Origin: CAYNRA01 sp046296415 | Lineage (GTDB): Bacteria > Bacteroidota > Bacteroidia > Cytophagales > Spirosomataceae | Assembly (NCBI GenBank): GCA_046296415.1 | Contig: JBKBLN010000002.1 | Location: 558,001-622,000 of the forward strand | Length of the DNA stretch: 64,000 nt | Direction: 5' to 3' | In this document: positions 35,010 through 43,417 of the stretch, one piece after another | How the letters are laid out: each line of letters begins with the position of its first letter | Position numbering within the stretch: position 1 is the first letter of the stretch | Position numbers and translations under genes: made by a program | The notes under the pieces: model-generated | Told to the model about the DNA's origin: nothing | What the model saw: the letters and a program-made list of their open reading frames with translations, nothing else | The model's database searches: none

Positions 35010-35759
35010 ATGCCATTAATTGAAGAATTAGAGAAAGAAGGAAATTACTTGTTCAAACACCGCAGTAACTTACCTATTTATATATTGATTGGCGAGTTAG
35101 GCTACTTCTCTTATTTAGCTTGGTCGAAACAATTAGTAAATCATGAACATCACTACTGGGTATATTGCCTAGCCGTAGGTTTTCTTGGTTTGGCCATTCG
35201 GATCTTCACCGTAGGATATACTCCAGCCAATACCTCTGGTAGGAATACAGATGCCGGGCAGCTCGCCGATGAACTTAATACCACTGGTATTTATTCGTTT
35301 GTTCGAAATCCCTTGTATCTAGGGAATTATTTTATGTGGTTGGCGATTGCCATGCTGACGGCGAATTTCTTGTTCTGCCTGGTCTTTACCCTAGCCTATT
35401 GGTTGTATTACGAGCGAATTATCTTTGCAGAGGAGGCTTTTCTTCGCAATAAATTCGGAAAAATTTACACCGATTGGGCGAGCCAAACACCGGTATTTAT
35501 CCCCAAGCTATCCGGATACCGTCAACCCAAGTACCCTTTTAGTTGGAAAAAAGTCTTGAAAAAAGAAAAAAACGGACTCGCCGCCTTATTCTTACTTTTC
35601 TACTTTTTTGAAACTCTAAAAGTGTCTTTGGAACGTGAACACTTTACTATATCGTTGCGCTCTATTTGGTTTTGGGGATTTGTTGGCAGTAGTATTTTCT
35701 ACCTGATTTTTAAGGTAATCAAATCCAGGACGACTTGGTTAGAAGAGGTGGGCCGCTAA
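35010..35759 (+). CDS. Membrane methyltransferase, isoprenylcysteine/phospholipid methyltransferase family
   Basis: A 249-residue polytopic membrane protein. The core NTTGIYSFVRNPLYLGNYFMWLA followed by ERIIFAEEAFLRNKFGKIYTDW is the ICMT/PEMT signature: RNPxYxG binds S-adenosylmethionine and EExxLxxxFGxxYxxY is the C-terminal cofactor motif. Six or seven hydrophobic spans are visible. The N-terminal extension and overall length resemble proteins annotated as lipid A Kdo2 1-phosphate O-methyltransferase (LmtA), so an envelope lipid is the likely substrate, but this is not certain. It stands alone and ends in a terminator whose loop holds its stop codon. Confidence 0.78.
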   Translation: MPLIEELEKEGNYLFKHRSNLPIYILIGELGYFSYLAWSKQLVNHEHHYWVYCLAVGFLGLAIRIFTVGYTPANTSGRNTDAGQLADELNTTGIYSFVRNPLYLGNYFMWLAIAMLTANFLFCLVFTLAYWLYYERIIFAEEAFLRNKFGKIYTDWASQTPVFIPKLSGYRQPKYPFSWKKVLKKEKNGLAALFLLFYFFETLKVSLEREHFTISLRSIWFWGFVGSSIFYLIFKVIKSRTTWLEEVGR

Positions 35760-35774
35760 GCCCTCCTCTTTTTT
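35743..35774 (+). terminator. Terminator overlapping the methyltransferase stop codon
   Basis: AAGAGGTGGGC (35743-35753) / GCCCTCCTCTT (35760-35770) pair with one T-T mismatch, and a T-run follows to 35774. The TAA stop lies in the six-base loop. Confidence 0.82.
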
Positions 35775-35776
35775 AT

Positions 35777-38700
35777 TTATTTCAGACGGAACGTACGTAG
35801 CGGACCCGAGTTACTTGCCACCCAAATCCAATCTTGTCCCGAAGCGTGACGAACGTTGGCTAAACTGCGAGCATCGGAAGAAAACAGGAAACCGGGGTCA
35901 ATATGCGCTTTAAACTTCCCTTTTCCGTCATTTAGCAGTATCAATCCTTTGTGTGCATCCGCTCTTCCTGTCATGAGTTCATTCCCATAATGATTACCCA
36001 CTACCACAGCATCCAGGTGACTATCTCGATTGACATCCATCAAACACCAATCTTGTATGGGTCCTACTTGGGCAAGCAAGGGCAACCGATGGGCCGTAAA
36101 CTCCCCTTTCCCTTTATTTTCCCAATAAAAAGAAGCGGTTTGATTAAGCGTCAAGTGAACCGCTTGCGCCAGCTCTGAGGCATTCAACAAGGTGGTAGGC
36201 GTTGCTTTCCCAAAATCCTTGTAGGTAACAAAGCGCGCACGGGTGAAGTTTAATTGCTTGTTGACATCGTCTTTTCCATACAAAGGAAACAACTCTTTTT
36301 TGGAGCGATCGGCGTAGAAGTAGACAAAAGGTACTAAGTCATAATTTCCATTTTTATCGAAATCACTGGCATACATTTCGACGGTTTGCTCGGGTTTAGC
36401 TTGTAAAAATGAATTCCAACCATGGTTTCCTGCTAGAAAATCGAGGTCACCGTCGTGATCAAAATCGGCCACCGCCAATCGAGACCAACGACCTATCCAT
36501 TTTTCAAAACTAGTTGGATCAGACCTCCATAATCCTTTTTGGTTCCAAAAGACTAGAGGAGTTCCCCAATCCCGGAGGAGTAGAAAGTCGACTTGCTTAT
36601 CTTGGTTGAAATCCCCCCACGCGATATCCGTCACCATGCCGATCCCTTTTAATTCGGGCGCTTTTTCGGTGGTCACATCGCGAAATACTCCTTTTCCGTT
36701 ATTTTCAAGCAAGGAACTAGAGGTGGCTAAGGGGTATTGAAATGGCACATTTCGGCCACCAACCAGAAGGTCCAAATCGCCATCTTGGTCGAAATCGAAC
36801 GCTCGAGCAACTGAACTCGGTATCCGATTGGTGGGAATAGCGGCCTCTTTTTTGGTAAATTTCCCTTTTCCATCGTTTAACCAGAGCTCATCTTGAAAGG
36901 CTGGTCCGTCAGGTTTATCTTCAGTTCCACCCATGACAAGGTAGAGATCAAGGTCGTTATCTTGGTCTGCATCAAATAAAACGGCATCTACCTCCTCACC
37001 TATCTTCTTCAAGGTATCAGCTGGGGCGCCCAAGGATGTAGGCTGAAAAGATCCATCCGAATTTTGTTTAAAAATGGTACCCCATTGCCACTTACTACCA
37101 GTTACATAAACATCCATAAGTCCATCCCCATTCAAATCCCCACTCACCAACCGAGGGGATTGATCGGATAGTTTACCAGGGAGAAGGTTTTGAAAATTGA
37201 AATCCACAAAATCGGTTTCTTTGTGATGCCATTCAGGTCCTTGTGTAGATTCAAATCTGGCCAAAGCTGGGGCAAACTCGTTCTCCCAGTCAAAGGTCTC
37301 GTTTGCCTCCTTTTCTTTCAATACGACAACTTGATCGGCTGGGATGTTTTTCCAGGTTTGTTTTTTTCCAGACGGCCAAAAAACGGTTAATTCCGGCAGT
37401 GTAGTCTCTTTTCCAAGTCCAATATGCAGTTGAGTGGTTACCGTTGAAAGATACCCGCGGTAAGGTGAATGGTCTTGCGTCCAGGTGGAACCGTTGGGTA
37501 ATTTGGCTTGTAACTTGGCCCCATATCCTTGCAGGGGCCCGTCCAATTGCAACCACACGGCATGCGCCTCCTCAGGATGGGTTTGTTTAACGGTATTTCG
37601 GTAAACCAAAGCGGGTTCATTGATGGCATGAACGATGTAGTCCATGTCCCCGTCGAGGTCGAAGTCGGCATAAGCTGCGGCAGTAGAAAAGGAGGGTTCA
37701 TCAAGGCCCCAGTCGGTTGTTTGGTCTTGAAATTGTAAATTTCCTAGATTTTTGAACCCAAAATTAGGTATTTTAATTTCAGGAATGAGTGTCATGAGAT
37801 ATTCCTTGGTGGCCACACTACCGATATCCGCACGGTAACTCATGAAATCTCGATCTGTCACATCTTTTGGAAATCCATTGGTAACCAACAGATCTCGGTG
37901 TCCATCATTGTCAAAATCGGCTACCGAGGGCGTCCAACTCCAGTCTGTATCGGCAATGCCCGCCAGCAAACTAATTTCCGAGAACAAAGGATGGCCATTG
38001 CTGCGTTTTCCCAAGTTAAGTTGGAGTGTATTCCGCATGTATTGGTGGTTGTAGCCAAACTTTTTAGAGAATTCATACACTTGATAGCTGATGGGAGGAA
38101 TCATACTTTTTTTACGGCTATTTTCTCGAGGAAGCATATCCAAGGCGATCAAATCCGTCATCCCATCGTTGTTGATATCCGCCATTTCACTCCCCATCGC
38201 TGTATTGCTGGTATGCGAAAAATAATCTGCATTCATATCCAGAAAGGTCCCGTCTTTCTGATTGATCCATAGAAAATCATCTGAAACATAGTCATTGGTA
38301 ACGTGGATGTCCGTCCAGCCATCCAAATTGATGTCTACCAAACTAAGATTTAGACCATACCCTTCCTTGGTAATTCCGGCTTGTTTGGATACATTCTTGA
38401 AAACGGGGTGCTTTTTTTGCTCATCCCAGTCATTACGATACAGACGGTCAGTATTGGGGTGAGATCCATCCATTTTTTTAGGGCGGTAAACGTTGGGATA
38501 TAAGTCTACCGTGTTGGTCACCAAATACACATCCAGGTCTCCGTCATGGTCGTAATCAAAAAAACCGGCATGAACCGTATGGCCCATGTCATCCAAACCA
38601 TATTCAGCGGCCATTTCTTTAAATGTTGGTACTCCATTGGCTACCCCTTGATTTACCCACAACAAGTTTTTTCGTTGGAGCGAATCGGGATGTACCGAGG

Positions 38701-39085
38701 TTGTAACATATAGGTCCAACAGCCCATCTTGATTGATATCAACCACCGACACCCCGGAACACCATTTTCCTTTAGTATTGATCTGAGACGCCGAGGTACT
38801 GTTTTCGAACTTCATCTCCCCGCGGTTGAGGTAAAGCTCACTTGGGACCTGATTTCCGGCAAAAAACACATCTGGAAGGCTATCTTGATTAAAATCACCA
38901 ATCCCAATACCTCCACCATTGTACAAATATTCAAATGTGAGAATATTCAAGGAATCGGTGGGAGTGATTTGATTGGAAAAGGTGATTCCGGAATCCTCTG
39001 GTGTCATACGTTCAAACAAGGGGGAATTGCTTTGGCAACTCCAGAGGCCAAATCCAATGAGGACAATACCAACAATTTGTTTCAT
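35777..39085 (-). CDS. VCBS/FG-GAP repeat lipoprotein with ASPIC/UnbV domain
   Basis: A 1,102-residue lipoprotein; ATG 39085 gives the signal MKQIVGIVLIGFGLWSC with a lipobox Cys at about 17. The first FG-GAP/VCBS propeller (about residues 50-480) carries many Ca-binding DxNxDGxxD loops (GDFNQDSLPDVFFAG, DFDNDGHRDLLVTNG). An ASPIC/UnbV domain follows (about 510-580; GYGAKLQAKLPNGSTWTQD, STVTTQLHIGLGK), then a second propeller (about 630-1100). This CRTAC1-like architecture is common on Bacteroidota surfaces, often near SusC/SusD genes, which are missing here. It lies 44 bases downstream of the lamin-tail gene and is likely co-transcribed. Role unknown; protein or glycan binding is probable. 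Confidence 0.88.
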   Translation of the reverse strand: MKQIVGIVLIGFGLWSCQSNSPLFERMTPEDSGITFSNQITPTDSLNILTFEYLYNGGGIGIGDFNQDSLPDVFFAGNQVPSELYLNRGEMKFENSTSASQINTKGKWCSGVSVVDINQDGLLDLYVTTSVHPDSLQRKNLLWVNQGVANGVPTFKEMAAEYGLDDMGHTVHAGFFDYDHDGDLDVYLVTNTVDLYPNVYRPKKMDGSHPNTDRLYRNDWDEQKKHPVFKNVSKQAGITKEGYGLNLSLVDINLDGWTDIHVTNDYVSDDFLWINQKDGTFLDMNADYFSHTSNTAMGSEMADINNDGMTDLIALDMLPRENSRKKSMIPPISYQVYEFSKKFGYNHQYMRNTLQLNLGKRSNGHPLFSEISLLAGIADTDWSWTPSVADFDNDGHRDLLVTNGFPKDVTDRDFMSYRADIGSVATKEYLMTLIPEIKIPNFGFKNLGNLQFQDQTTDWGLDEPSFSTAAAYADFDLDGDMDYIVHAINEPALVYRNTVKQTHPEEAHAVWLQLDGPLQGYGAKLQAKLPNGSTWTQDHSPYRGYLSTVTTQLHIGLGKETTLPELTVFWPSGKKQTWKNIPADQVVVLKEKEANETFDWENEFAPALARFESTQGPEWHHKETDFVDFNFQNLLPGKLSDQSPRLVSGDLNGDGLMDVYVTGSKWQWGTIFKQNSDGSFQPTSLGAPADTLKKIGEEVDAVLFDADQDNDLDLYLVMGGTEDKPDGPAFQDELWLNDGKGKFTKKEAAIPTNRIPSSVARAFDFDQDGDLDLLVGGRNVPFQYPLATSSSLLENNGKGVFRDVTTEKAPELKGIGMVTDIAWGDFNQDKQVDFLLLRDWGTPLVFWNQKGLWRSDPTSFEKWIGRWSRLAVADFDHDGDLDFLAGNHGWNSFLQAKPEQTVEMYASDFDKNGNYDLVPFVYFYADRSKKELFPLYGKDDVNKQLNFTRARFVTYKDFGKATPTTLLNASELAQAVHLTLNQTASFYWENKGKGEFTAHRLPLLAQVGPIQDWCLMDVNRDSHLDAVVVGNHYGNELMTGRADAHKGLILLNDGKGKFKAHIDPGFLFSSDARSLANVRHASGQDWIWVASNSGPLRTFRLK

Positions 39086-39129
39086 ACAAGGATAGGTGGT
39101 TGAATGAGGATCAGTTAAATCTTCCAAAT

Positions 39130-40695
39130 TTAATTAATTTCCCAAATGAATGGGACCCATTCATGAAAAAGCCTTCCATCGGGATGAAAACCCTGAAAAA
39201 ATACAAAATAATGTTCTTTTGAACCCGGCAAATCGGGGAAGCTCCATATCCAATGACCCGACTTAGGAAAAATGTGGCTAGAGGGGTATTGATATCTCAT
39301 CTGTCCGAATCGATCATAAATTTTTGCTTGAAGAATGAACTGGTCGTCGGGTAAAGAAAAATGAAGTATAGCTTCATTTTTTGACTTGGACAAAAAGGCG
39401 GGCTCAAATTCCCACTGTATGCGAATGTCATTAGGTTGGGGTTCCCAGCCGGGGGTGGCCAATCCCCAAAGGGTGGGAGTAGGATTCCAAACGGTGGTCA
39501 TCTTTTGCCAAGAGCGACCATCCTCAGCTCGAAGCAACGGGTGGTGCCATTGAGAAGAATAGGTGATCTGGTCCAAAAGTTGGCCATCGGATCGTTTTAT
39601 TTGAAGCGCTCCTCCTTCATTTGACAAATCATGCCAGGAGTTAAGAAAATCGATGGATTTACCTACCTGATACCGTCCTTCCCAACCAGGATTTGCTTTG
39701 GTAAGCGCCCAAACATCGCCTGGGGATAAAATTTTTCCAATACTACCCACCTCAAAAATAACCTTTCTTGTACTAGTTGACGACTGATATTCGATGGAGC
39801 CGCCCGTCCAAACCCTAGGCTCAAGGGCATGCGATTTTAGCTCAACAAATCCTGAAGTCCCATCCAATGGGTCAACCAAAAGTTCATTCCATCTCCATTC
39901 ACCTTGACTGGGTGGATCGAAACGTCCGAAAGTCAATAGGGTGTCAGCCAATAATTGTCCGGTACAATCCTCAAAGTCAGCCAATAAACCTGATTGCCAA
40001 CTCGATTTAGGAAGGGCTTGATCGACTTGACACGTTTTCTCATCCACCCATCGGCATTGTAATGCCTTGCCTTGCCAATGACCTACCGAAGGGCGCATGG
40101 ATTGGGAGAAACGAAGGGTCCAGGTAGTTGAGTCGGCCCAAACCTGCGTTACTTTAGGCTGGGGAAGAGCTTGATAACCCTGCACCGGAGGTTTTCCGGG
40201 AGTACCTCCTGTGAGACTTTGGGTGGAGGACCAAACCTGGCCTCCTAAACACGCTCCTGATTTATTTTGGACCTCCAAGCTATATCCACCTTCACTTGAC
40301 CGTTTACCCCAATGGGGAAGATACGATAAAGAAAAACAACGGCTTTGGGGAGAAGTTAGGCTTAATTCGGCGCCCGAGTTCGGGAGTGTTAAACGAGACA
40401 CCCATACGGTAAGTGCGTCCCAGGTAACTTTTTGTCTTTGACTTTCGGCTACCACCACAAAATAAGAAAAAGGCGGAATGGTTTGATTTGGAAAGGGAAT
40501 ACGTGTGGAATTCACGTGAAGATTCCAACCCGATAAATTGACAGGGATGGACGAATCCAAATAAAATTCAAGATATTCTACTTCGGGTAATCCCCGGCTA
40601 GGGGTGGGATCTGCTTGAATTTCGGTTAGGATCCAAGGGCATTGAGCCTGCGCAGAGACTGCCAAAAGGCAGCTCAAAAAAAATGTCTTTATCAT
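39130..40695 (-). CDS. Secreted lamin-tail domain protein
   Basis: A 521-residue protein with a signal peptide (MIKTFFLSCLLAVSAQAQ). Two lamin-tail Ig-like domains are visible: one directly after the signal (WILTEIQADPTPSRGLPEVEYLEFYL) and one after the middle (WRWNELLVDPLDGTSGFVELKS). The end (LQAKIYDRFGQMRYQY, PGSKEHYFVFFQGFHPDG) looks like a degenerate gliding-type or FlgD-like sorting module, without the usual FSPNxDGxND opening. The start codon lies in the 3' arm of a 21-base hairpin followed by eight T, so expression is probably attenuated. It is upstream of the VCBS/ASPIC lipoprotein gene on the same strand. Confidence 0.82.
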   Translation of the reverse strand: MIKTFFLSCLLAVSAQAQCPWILTEIQADPTPSRGLPEVEYLEFYLDSSIPVNLSGWNLHVNSTRIPFPNQTIPPFSYFVVVAESQRQKVTWDALTVWVSRLTLPNSGAELSLTSPQSRCFSLSYLPHWGKRSSEGGYSLEVQNKSGACLGGQVWSSTQSLTGGTPGKPPVQGYQALPQPKVTQVWADSTTWTLRFSQSMRPSVGHWQGKALQCRWVDEKTCQVDQALPKSSWQSGLLADFEDCTGQLLADTLLTFGRFDPPSQGEWRWNELLVDPLDGTSGFVELKSHALEPRVWTGGSIEYQSSTSTRKVIFEVGSIGKILSPGDVWALTKANPGWEGRYQVGKSIDFLNSWHDLSNEGGALQIKRSDGQLLDQITYSSQWHHPLLRAEDGRSWQKMTTVWNPTPTLWGLATPGWEPQPNDIRIQWEFEPAFLSKSKNEAILHFSLPDDQFILQAKIYDRFGQMRYQYPSSHIFPKSGHWIWSFPDLPGSKEHYFVFFQGFHPDGRLFHEWVPFIWEIN

Positions 40696-40736
40696 GTTTC
40701 ATGGCATTAAATGTAGAAACAAGATAAAGACATTTT
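40676..40736 (-). terminator. Terminator/attenuator hairpin containing the start codon of the lamin-tail gene
   Basis: Arms 40716-40736 and 40680-40700 pair at 20 of 21 positions around a 15-base loop. On the minus strand the second arm runs into eight T (40676-40683). The ATG of the downstream gene (40693-40695) is inside the second arm. The structure meets the rules of an intrinsic terminator and would also hide the start codon. It may end the message of the small gene at 40754-40984 or act as an attenuator. Confidence 0.82.
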
Positions 40737-40753
40737 CTGAAGACTCCAAGACA

Positions 40754-40984
40754 TTAATCTTCGTTTTCCACGATCAAGGGGCTTGGGGTTAGCTCGACAT
40801 CAGTTCCTTTTTTGTGGTCCTTTTTCTTTTTAGATTTTTTCCTAGACTTTACTAACTTTCCGGCCAATTCTTTGGCTGCTTTGCCGATGGATTTGCTGAT
40901 TTTTTTGCCGGGCTCTTCCGAAGCAACTTCGGCCAAAATGGCATTCATTATTTTTTCAGCTAGCTCTTTTTTCTCGGCTTTCAT
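40754..40984 (-). CDS. Small Lys-rich protein of unknown function
   Basis: A 76-residue protein. The first half is an amphipathic helix rich in Ala, Glu and Lys (MKAEKKELAEKIMNAILAEV), the middle is strongly basic (KLVKSRKKSKKKKDHKKG) and the tail is acidic (VENED). It has no signal peptide or membrane span. The basic tract recalls the histone H1-like tails of small Bacteroidota DNA-binding proteins, but no family is assigned. It is followed by the 21-base hairpin that lies over the next gene's start. Codon choice (Lys AAA/AAG, Glu GAA/GAG) fits a real gene. Confidence 0.6.
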   Translation of the reverse strand: MKAEKKELAEKIMNAILAEVASEEPGKKISKSIGKAAKELAGKLVKSRKKSKKKKDHKKGTDVELTPSPLIVENED

Positions 40985-41040
40985 GCGATCAATGGATTAT
41001 TTTAAAAAATGATAATTTGATTACAAAGAATTAATAAATT

Positions 41041-41069
41041 CTTAACATGAGCAAAAAATGTGTGTTAAG
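41041..41069. repeat. Inverted repeat in the divergent intergenic region
   Basis: CTTAACA (41041-41047) and TGTTAAG (41063-41069) are exact complements 15 bases apart, between the small Lys-rich gene and the SDR gene. It could be an operator; the arms are short and the region AT-rich. Confidence 0.35.
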
Positions 41070-41141
41070 TTTTCATCAAATTTTAATCTGGATAATTTCT
41101 ACCCCTATCTTTCATTCCCATCGCAATCGACGGTATTTTTG

Positions 41142-41149
41142 TATCTTTG
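41142..41149 (+). promoter_or_regulatory. -7 box of the SDR gene
   Basis: TATCTTTG matches TAnnTTTG, 35 bases before the ATG at 41185. A -33 TTTG is not obvious. Confidence 0.5.
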
Positions 41150-41184
41150 GACTTTTTCAGAATTACATATAGATCCTTTAACCT

Positions 41185-41898
41185 ATGTCATATCTTCAAA
41201 ATCGGGTAGCCCTTATTACAGGCGCCTCTAAGGGAATTGGTCGGGCTCTTGCCCTGCATTTGGCTCAATCGGGAATGAAATTAGCCTTAGTAGGTCGTAG
41301 TGAACCAGAGCTACAAACTCTCGCTCAGGAACTAGGATCCACACCTCATTTGATCTGTGTTGGAGACGTTGGAAATGAAAAACAGGTACAAAATTGGATC
41401 GATACGATTGTAGCTACTTGGGGGTCCATCGACTTTCTGATCAACAACGCAGGCTTTGGAATTTTTAAATCGGCCGATGAATTAACCTTGGCCGATTGGG
41501 AAGCGGTATTCTCCACCAATACTACGGGTACTTTCTTAATGTCCAAAGCCGTTTTACCTAGTATGAAACAAGCAAAATCCGGTCATATCATTAACGTAGC
41601 CTCTGATGTAGCCAAACGTGTTTTTGAACAAGGATCCTTGTATTGTGCCTCAAAATATGCCCAAGATGCTTTCTCCATGGCCCTCCGAAAGGAAGTAAGA
41701 CCCTTTGGCATCAAAGTATCGGTGGTGTATTCTGGTTTGGTCGACTCGATGTTTCACCGAGATCCTCAAGGGGCCGATTCCCATGCGGACTGGCTAAAGG
41801 TAGACGATATAGCGAAATCCATTCAATTTATGATGGATCAGCCCAAACATGTTGTAATTGATGAACTCATGATTCACCCCCTATCCCAACCCTATTAA
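41185..41898 (+). CDS. Short-chain dehydrogenase/reductase
   Basis: A 237-residue classical SDR. The cofactor motif TGASKGIGRA is at residues 12-21, then NNAGFG, the catalytic Ser in INVASD, and the YxxxK motif in YCASKYAQDAF. The fold is a full-length NAD(P)-dependent oxidoreductase; the substrate is not evident. It is close to the 3-ketoacyl-ACP reductase/YdfG-like subgroup. The GH16 gene follows after 10 bases, so the two are probably co-transcribed. Confidence 0.9.
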   Translation: MSYLQNRVALITGASKGIGRALALHLAQSGMKLALVGRSEPELQTLAQELGSTPHLICVGDVGNEKQVQNWIDTIVATWGSIDFLINNAGFGIFKSADELTLADWEAVFSTNTTGTFLMSKAVLPSMKQAKSGHIINVASDVAKRVFEQGSLYCASKYAQDAFSMALRKEVRPFGIKVSVVYSGLVDSMFHRDPQGADSHADWLKVDDIAKSIQFMMDQPKHVVIDELMIHPLSQPY

Positions 41899-41908
41899 GC
41901 TTACATAT

Positions 41909-42712
41909 ATGAAAAAACTCCTAGTTCTTCTGGCATGTACCCTACCCACTTTTTCTTGGGCGCAACAATCCCACAAAGTACTCGTTTGGGCGGATGAGTT
42001 CAATTACCAGGGAGTTCCCGATGCCTCCAAATGGACACTTGTTACCGGTGGACATGGCTGGGGAAATGCTGAAAAGCAATTCTACACCCAATCCGAGCAA
42101 AACGCCTTTGTAAGCAATGGACATTTACACCTAGTGGCTAAAAATGAAAAGTACCAAGGTAGTGAGTTTACGTCTGCGCGTATGGTCACCAAAGGGAAAG
42201 CCGACTTTACCTATGGACGATTTGAAGTAAAAGCCAAATTACCCGGTGGGAAAGGTACTTGGCCAGCCATCTGGATGTTAGCTAGTCAGGAAGGATACGG
42301 AACCCAATTTTGGCCAGACAATGGTGAAATTGATATCATGGAACATGTTGGCTTCGACCCCAACGTGGTGCATGGAAACATTCATACCAAATCCTTTAAC
42401 CATTCCATTAAAACCAATCTTGGAAATCGAGTAACGGTACCCAATACCCAACAAGAATTTCATGTATATGCTTGTGAATGGACCGAAAACAAGATTACAG
42501 TGGAAGTAGATGGACAAGTCTATTTTACTTTCGAAAAGAAACCCGAGTACACGTGGAAAGAATGGCCTTTTGACAAACCATTTCATCTCATTCTGAATAT
42601 TGCAGTGGGAGGAAACTGGGGTGGACAACAAGGTATCGATCCATCCATTTTTCCTCAAGAAATGATCGTCGATTATGTTCGTGTGTACCGAATCAGTGCT
42701 GACAAGCATTAA
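41909..42712 (+). CDS. Glycoside hydrolase family 16 (beta-glucanase)
   Basis: A 267-residue secreted enzyme. The signal peptide (MKKLLVLLACTLPTFSWAQ) is followed by a jelly-roll domain of GH16 with VWADEFNYQGVPDASKW, PGGKGTWPAIWML and the catalytic motif GEIDIMEHVG (ExDxxE, nucleophile and acid/base Glu). The closing segment FPQEMIVDYVRVYR is also typical. It should cut beta-1,3 or mixed beta-1,3-1,4 glucans such as laminarin. There is no extra carbohydrate-binding module or sorting domain, so it is likely periplasmic or freely secreted. Confidence 0.95.
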   Translation: MKKLLVLLACTLPTFSWAQQSHKVLVWADEFNYQGVPDASKWTLVTGGHGWGNAEKQFYTQSEQNAFVSNGHLHLVAKNEKYQGSEFTSARMVTKGKADFTYGRFEVKAKLPGGKGTWPAIWMLASQEGYGTQFWPDNGEIDIMEHVGFDPNVVHGNIHTKSFNHSIKTNLGNRVTVPNTQQEFHVYACEWTENKITVEVDGQVYFTFEKKPEYTWKEWPFDKPFHLILNIAVGGNWGGQQGIDPSIFPQEMIVDYVRVYRISADKH

Positions 42713-42871
42713 GTAAAACGATCATAAGAAATAAGCAGACGGTGCAAACAGCCTCTACATTTTCAAAAATTCTCTTCTTAAGCATCGGGACAATTTGGTT
42801 GGTGTTGTTGGAGAATTAGATACAAAAGTAACGGAATTGGTTGGAAGATTCGATTAAATTTTTGAAAAGAA

Positions 42872-43417
42872 ATGGAAAAGAAAACGATGGATGAGCTGAA
42901 TCGCATCAGTGCGAATGAGTTCAAAGAAATGGAAAAACATCCATTCTGTTTGATTTTAGATAACATCCGAAGCATGAATAATGTTGGTTCTGTTTTTCGC
43001 ACCGCCGACGCCTTCGTGGCTTCTCATGTATATCTTTGCGGCATCACGGCCACTCCCCCCCATCGTGATATTGAAAAGACCGCACTTGGTGCCACGGAAA
43101 GCGTGAACTGGTCGTATCACAAACAAACCGCCGAGGTAGTCAAGCAGCTTCAACTGGCTGGATGGAAAGTTTATGCCGTGGAACAAGCCAAATCCAGTCA
43201 GATGTTGCATCATTTCGAACCCAGTCCTACCAGCCGATACGCTTTTATTTTAGGGAATGAGGTATTTGGTGTCGAAGAGGAAGTACTTGAATTGGTGGAT
43301 GGGATCCTGGAAATACCCCAAGGTGGCACCAAACACTCCCTCAATATCTCGGTCACCACCGGCATTATCTGTTGGGACTTTGTCAGTAAAATCCAAGCTT
43401 TTTCCAACTCGCTATGA
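42872..43417 (+). CDS. TrmH/SpoU family RNA methyltransferase
   Basis: A 181-residue SPOUT methyltransferase that 2'-O-methylates tRNA or rRNA. Motif 1 is LDNIRSMNNVGSVFRTADAF, motif 2 FILGNEVFGVEEEVLE, and motif 3 IPQGGTKHSLNISVTTGIICW, together forming the knotted SAM site. It is short, with no extra RNA-binding domain, like TrmL/TrmH-type enzymes; the exact target is unknown. The stop overlaps the ligA start as ATGA, so translation is coupled. Confidence 0.92.
   Translation: MEKKTMDELNRISANEFKEMEKHPFCLILDNIRSMNNVGSVFRTADAFVASHVYLCGITATPPHRDIEKTALGATESVNWSYHKQTAEVVKQLQLAGWKVYAVEQAKSSQMLHHFEPSPTSRYAFILGNEVFGVEEEVLELVDGILEIPQGGTKHSLNISVTTGIICWDFVSKIQAFSNSL

Noticed and set aside
42713..42871. 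Possible small gene on the minus strand (42778-43002) in the gap after the GH16 gene
   Set aside because: Most of that frame overlaps the RNA methyltransferase gene; a TACTTTTG-like string on the minus strand near 42820 lacks a partner element and a gene.
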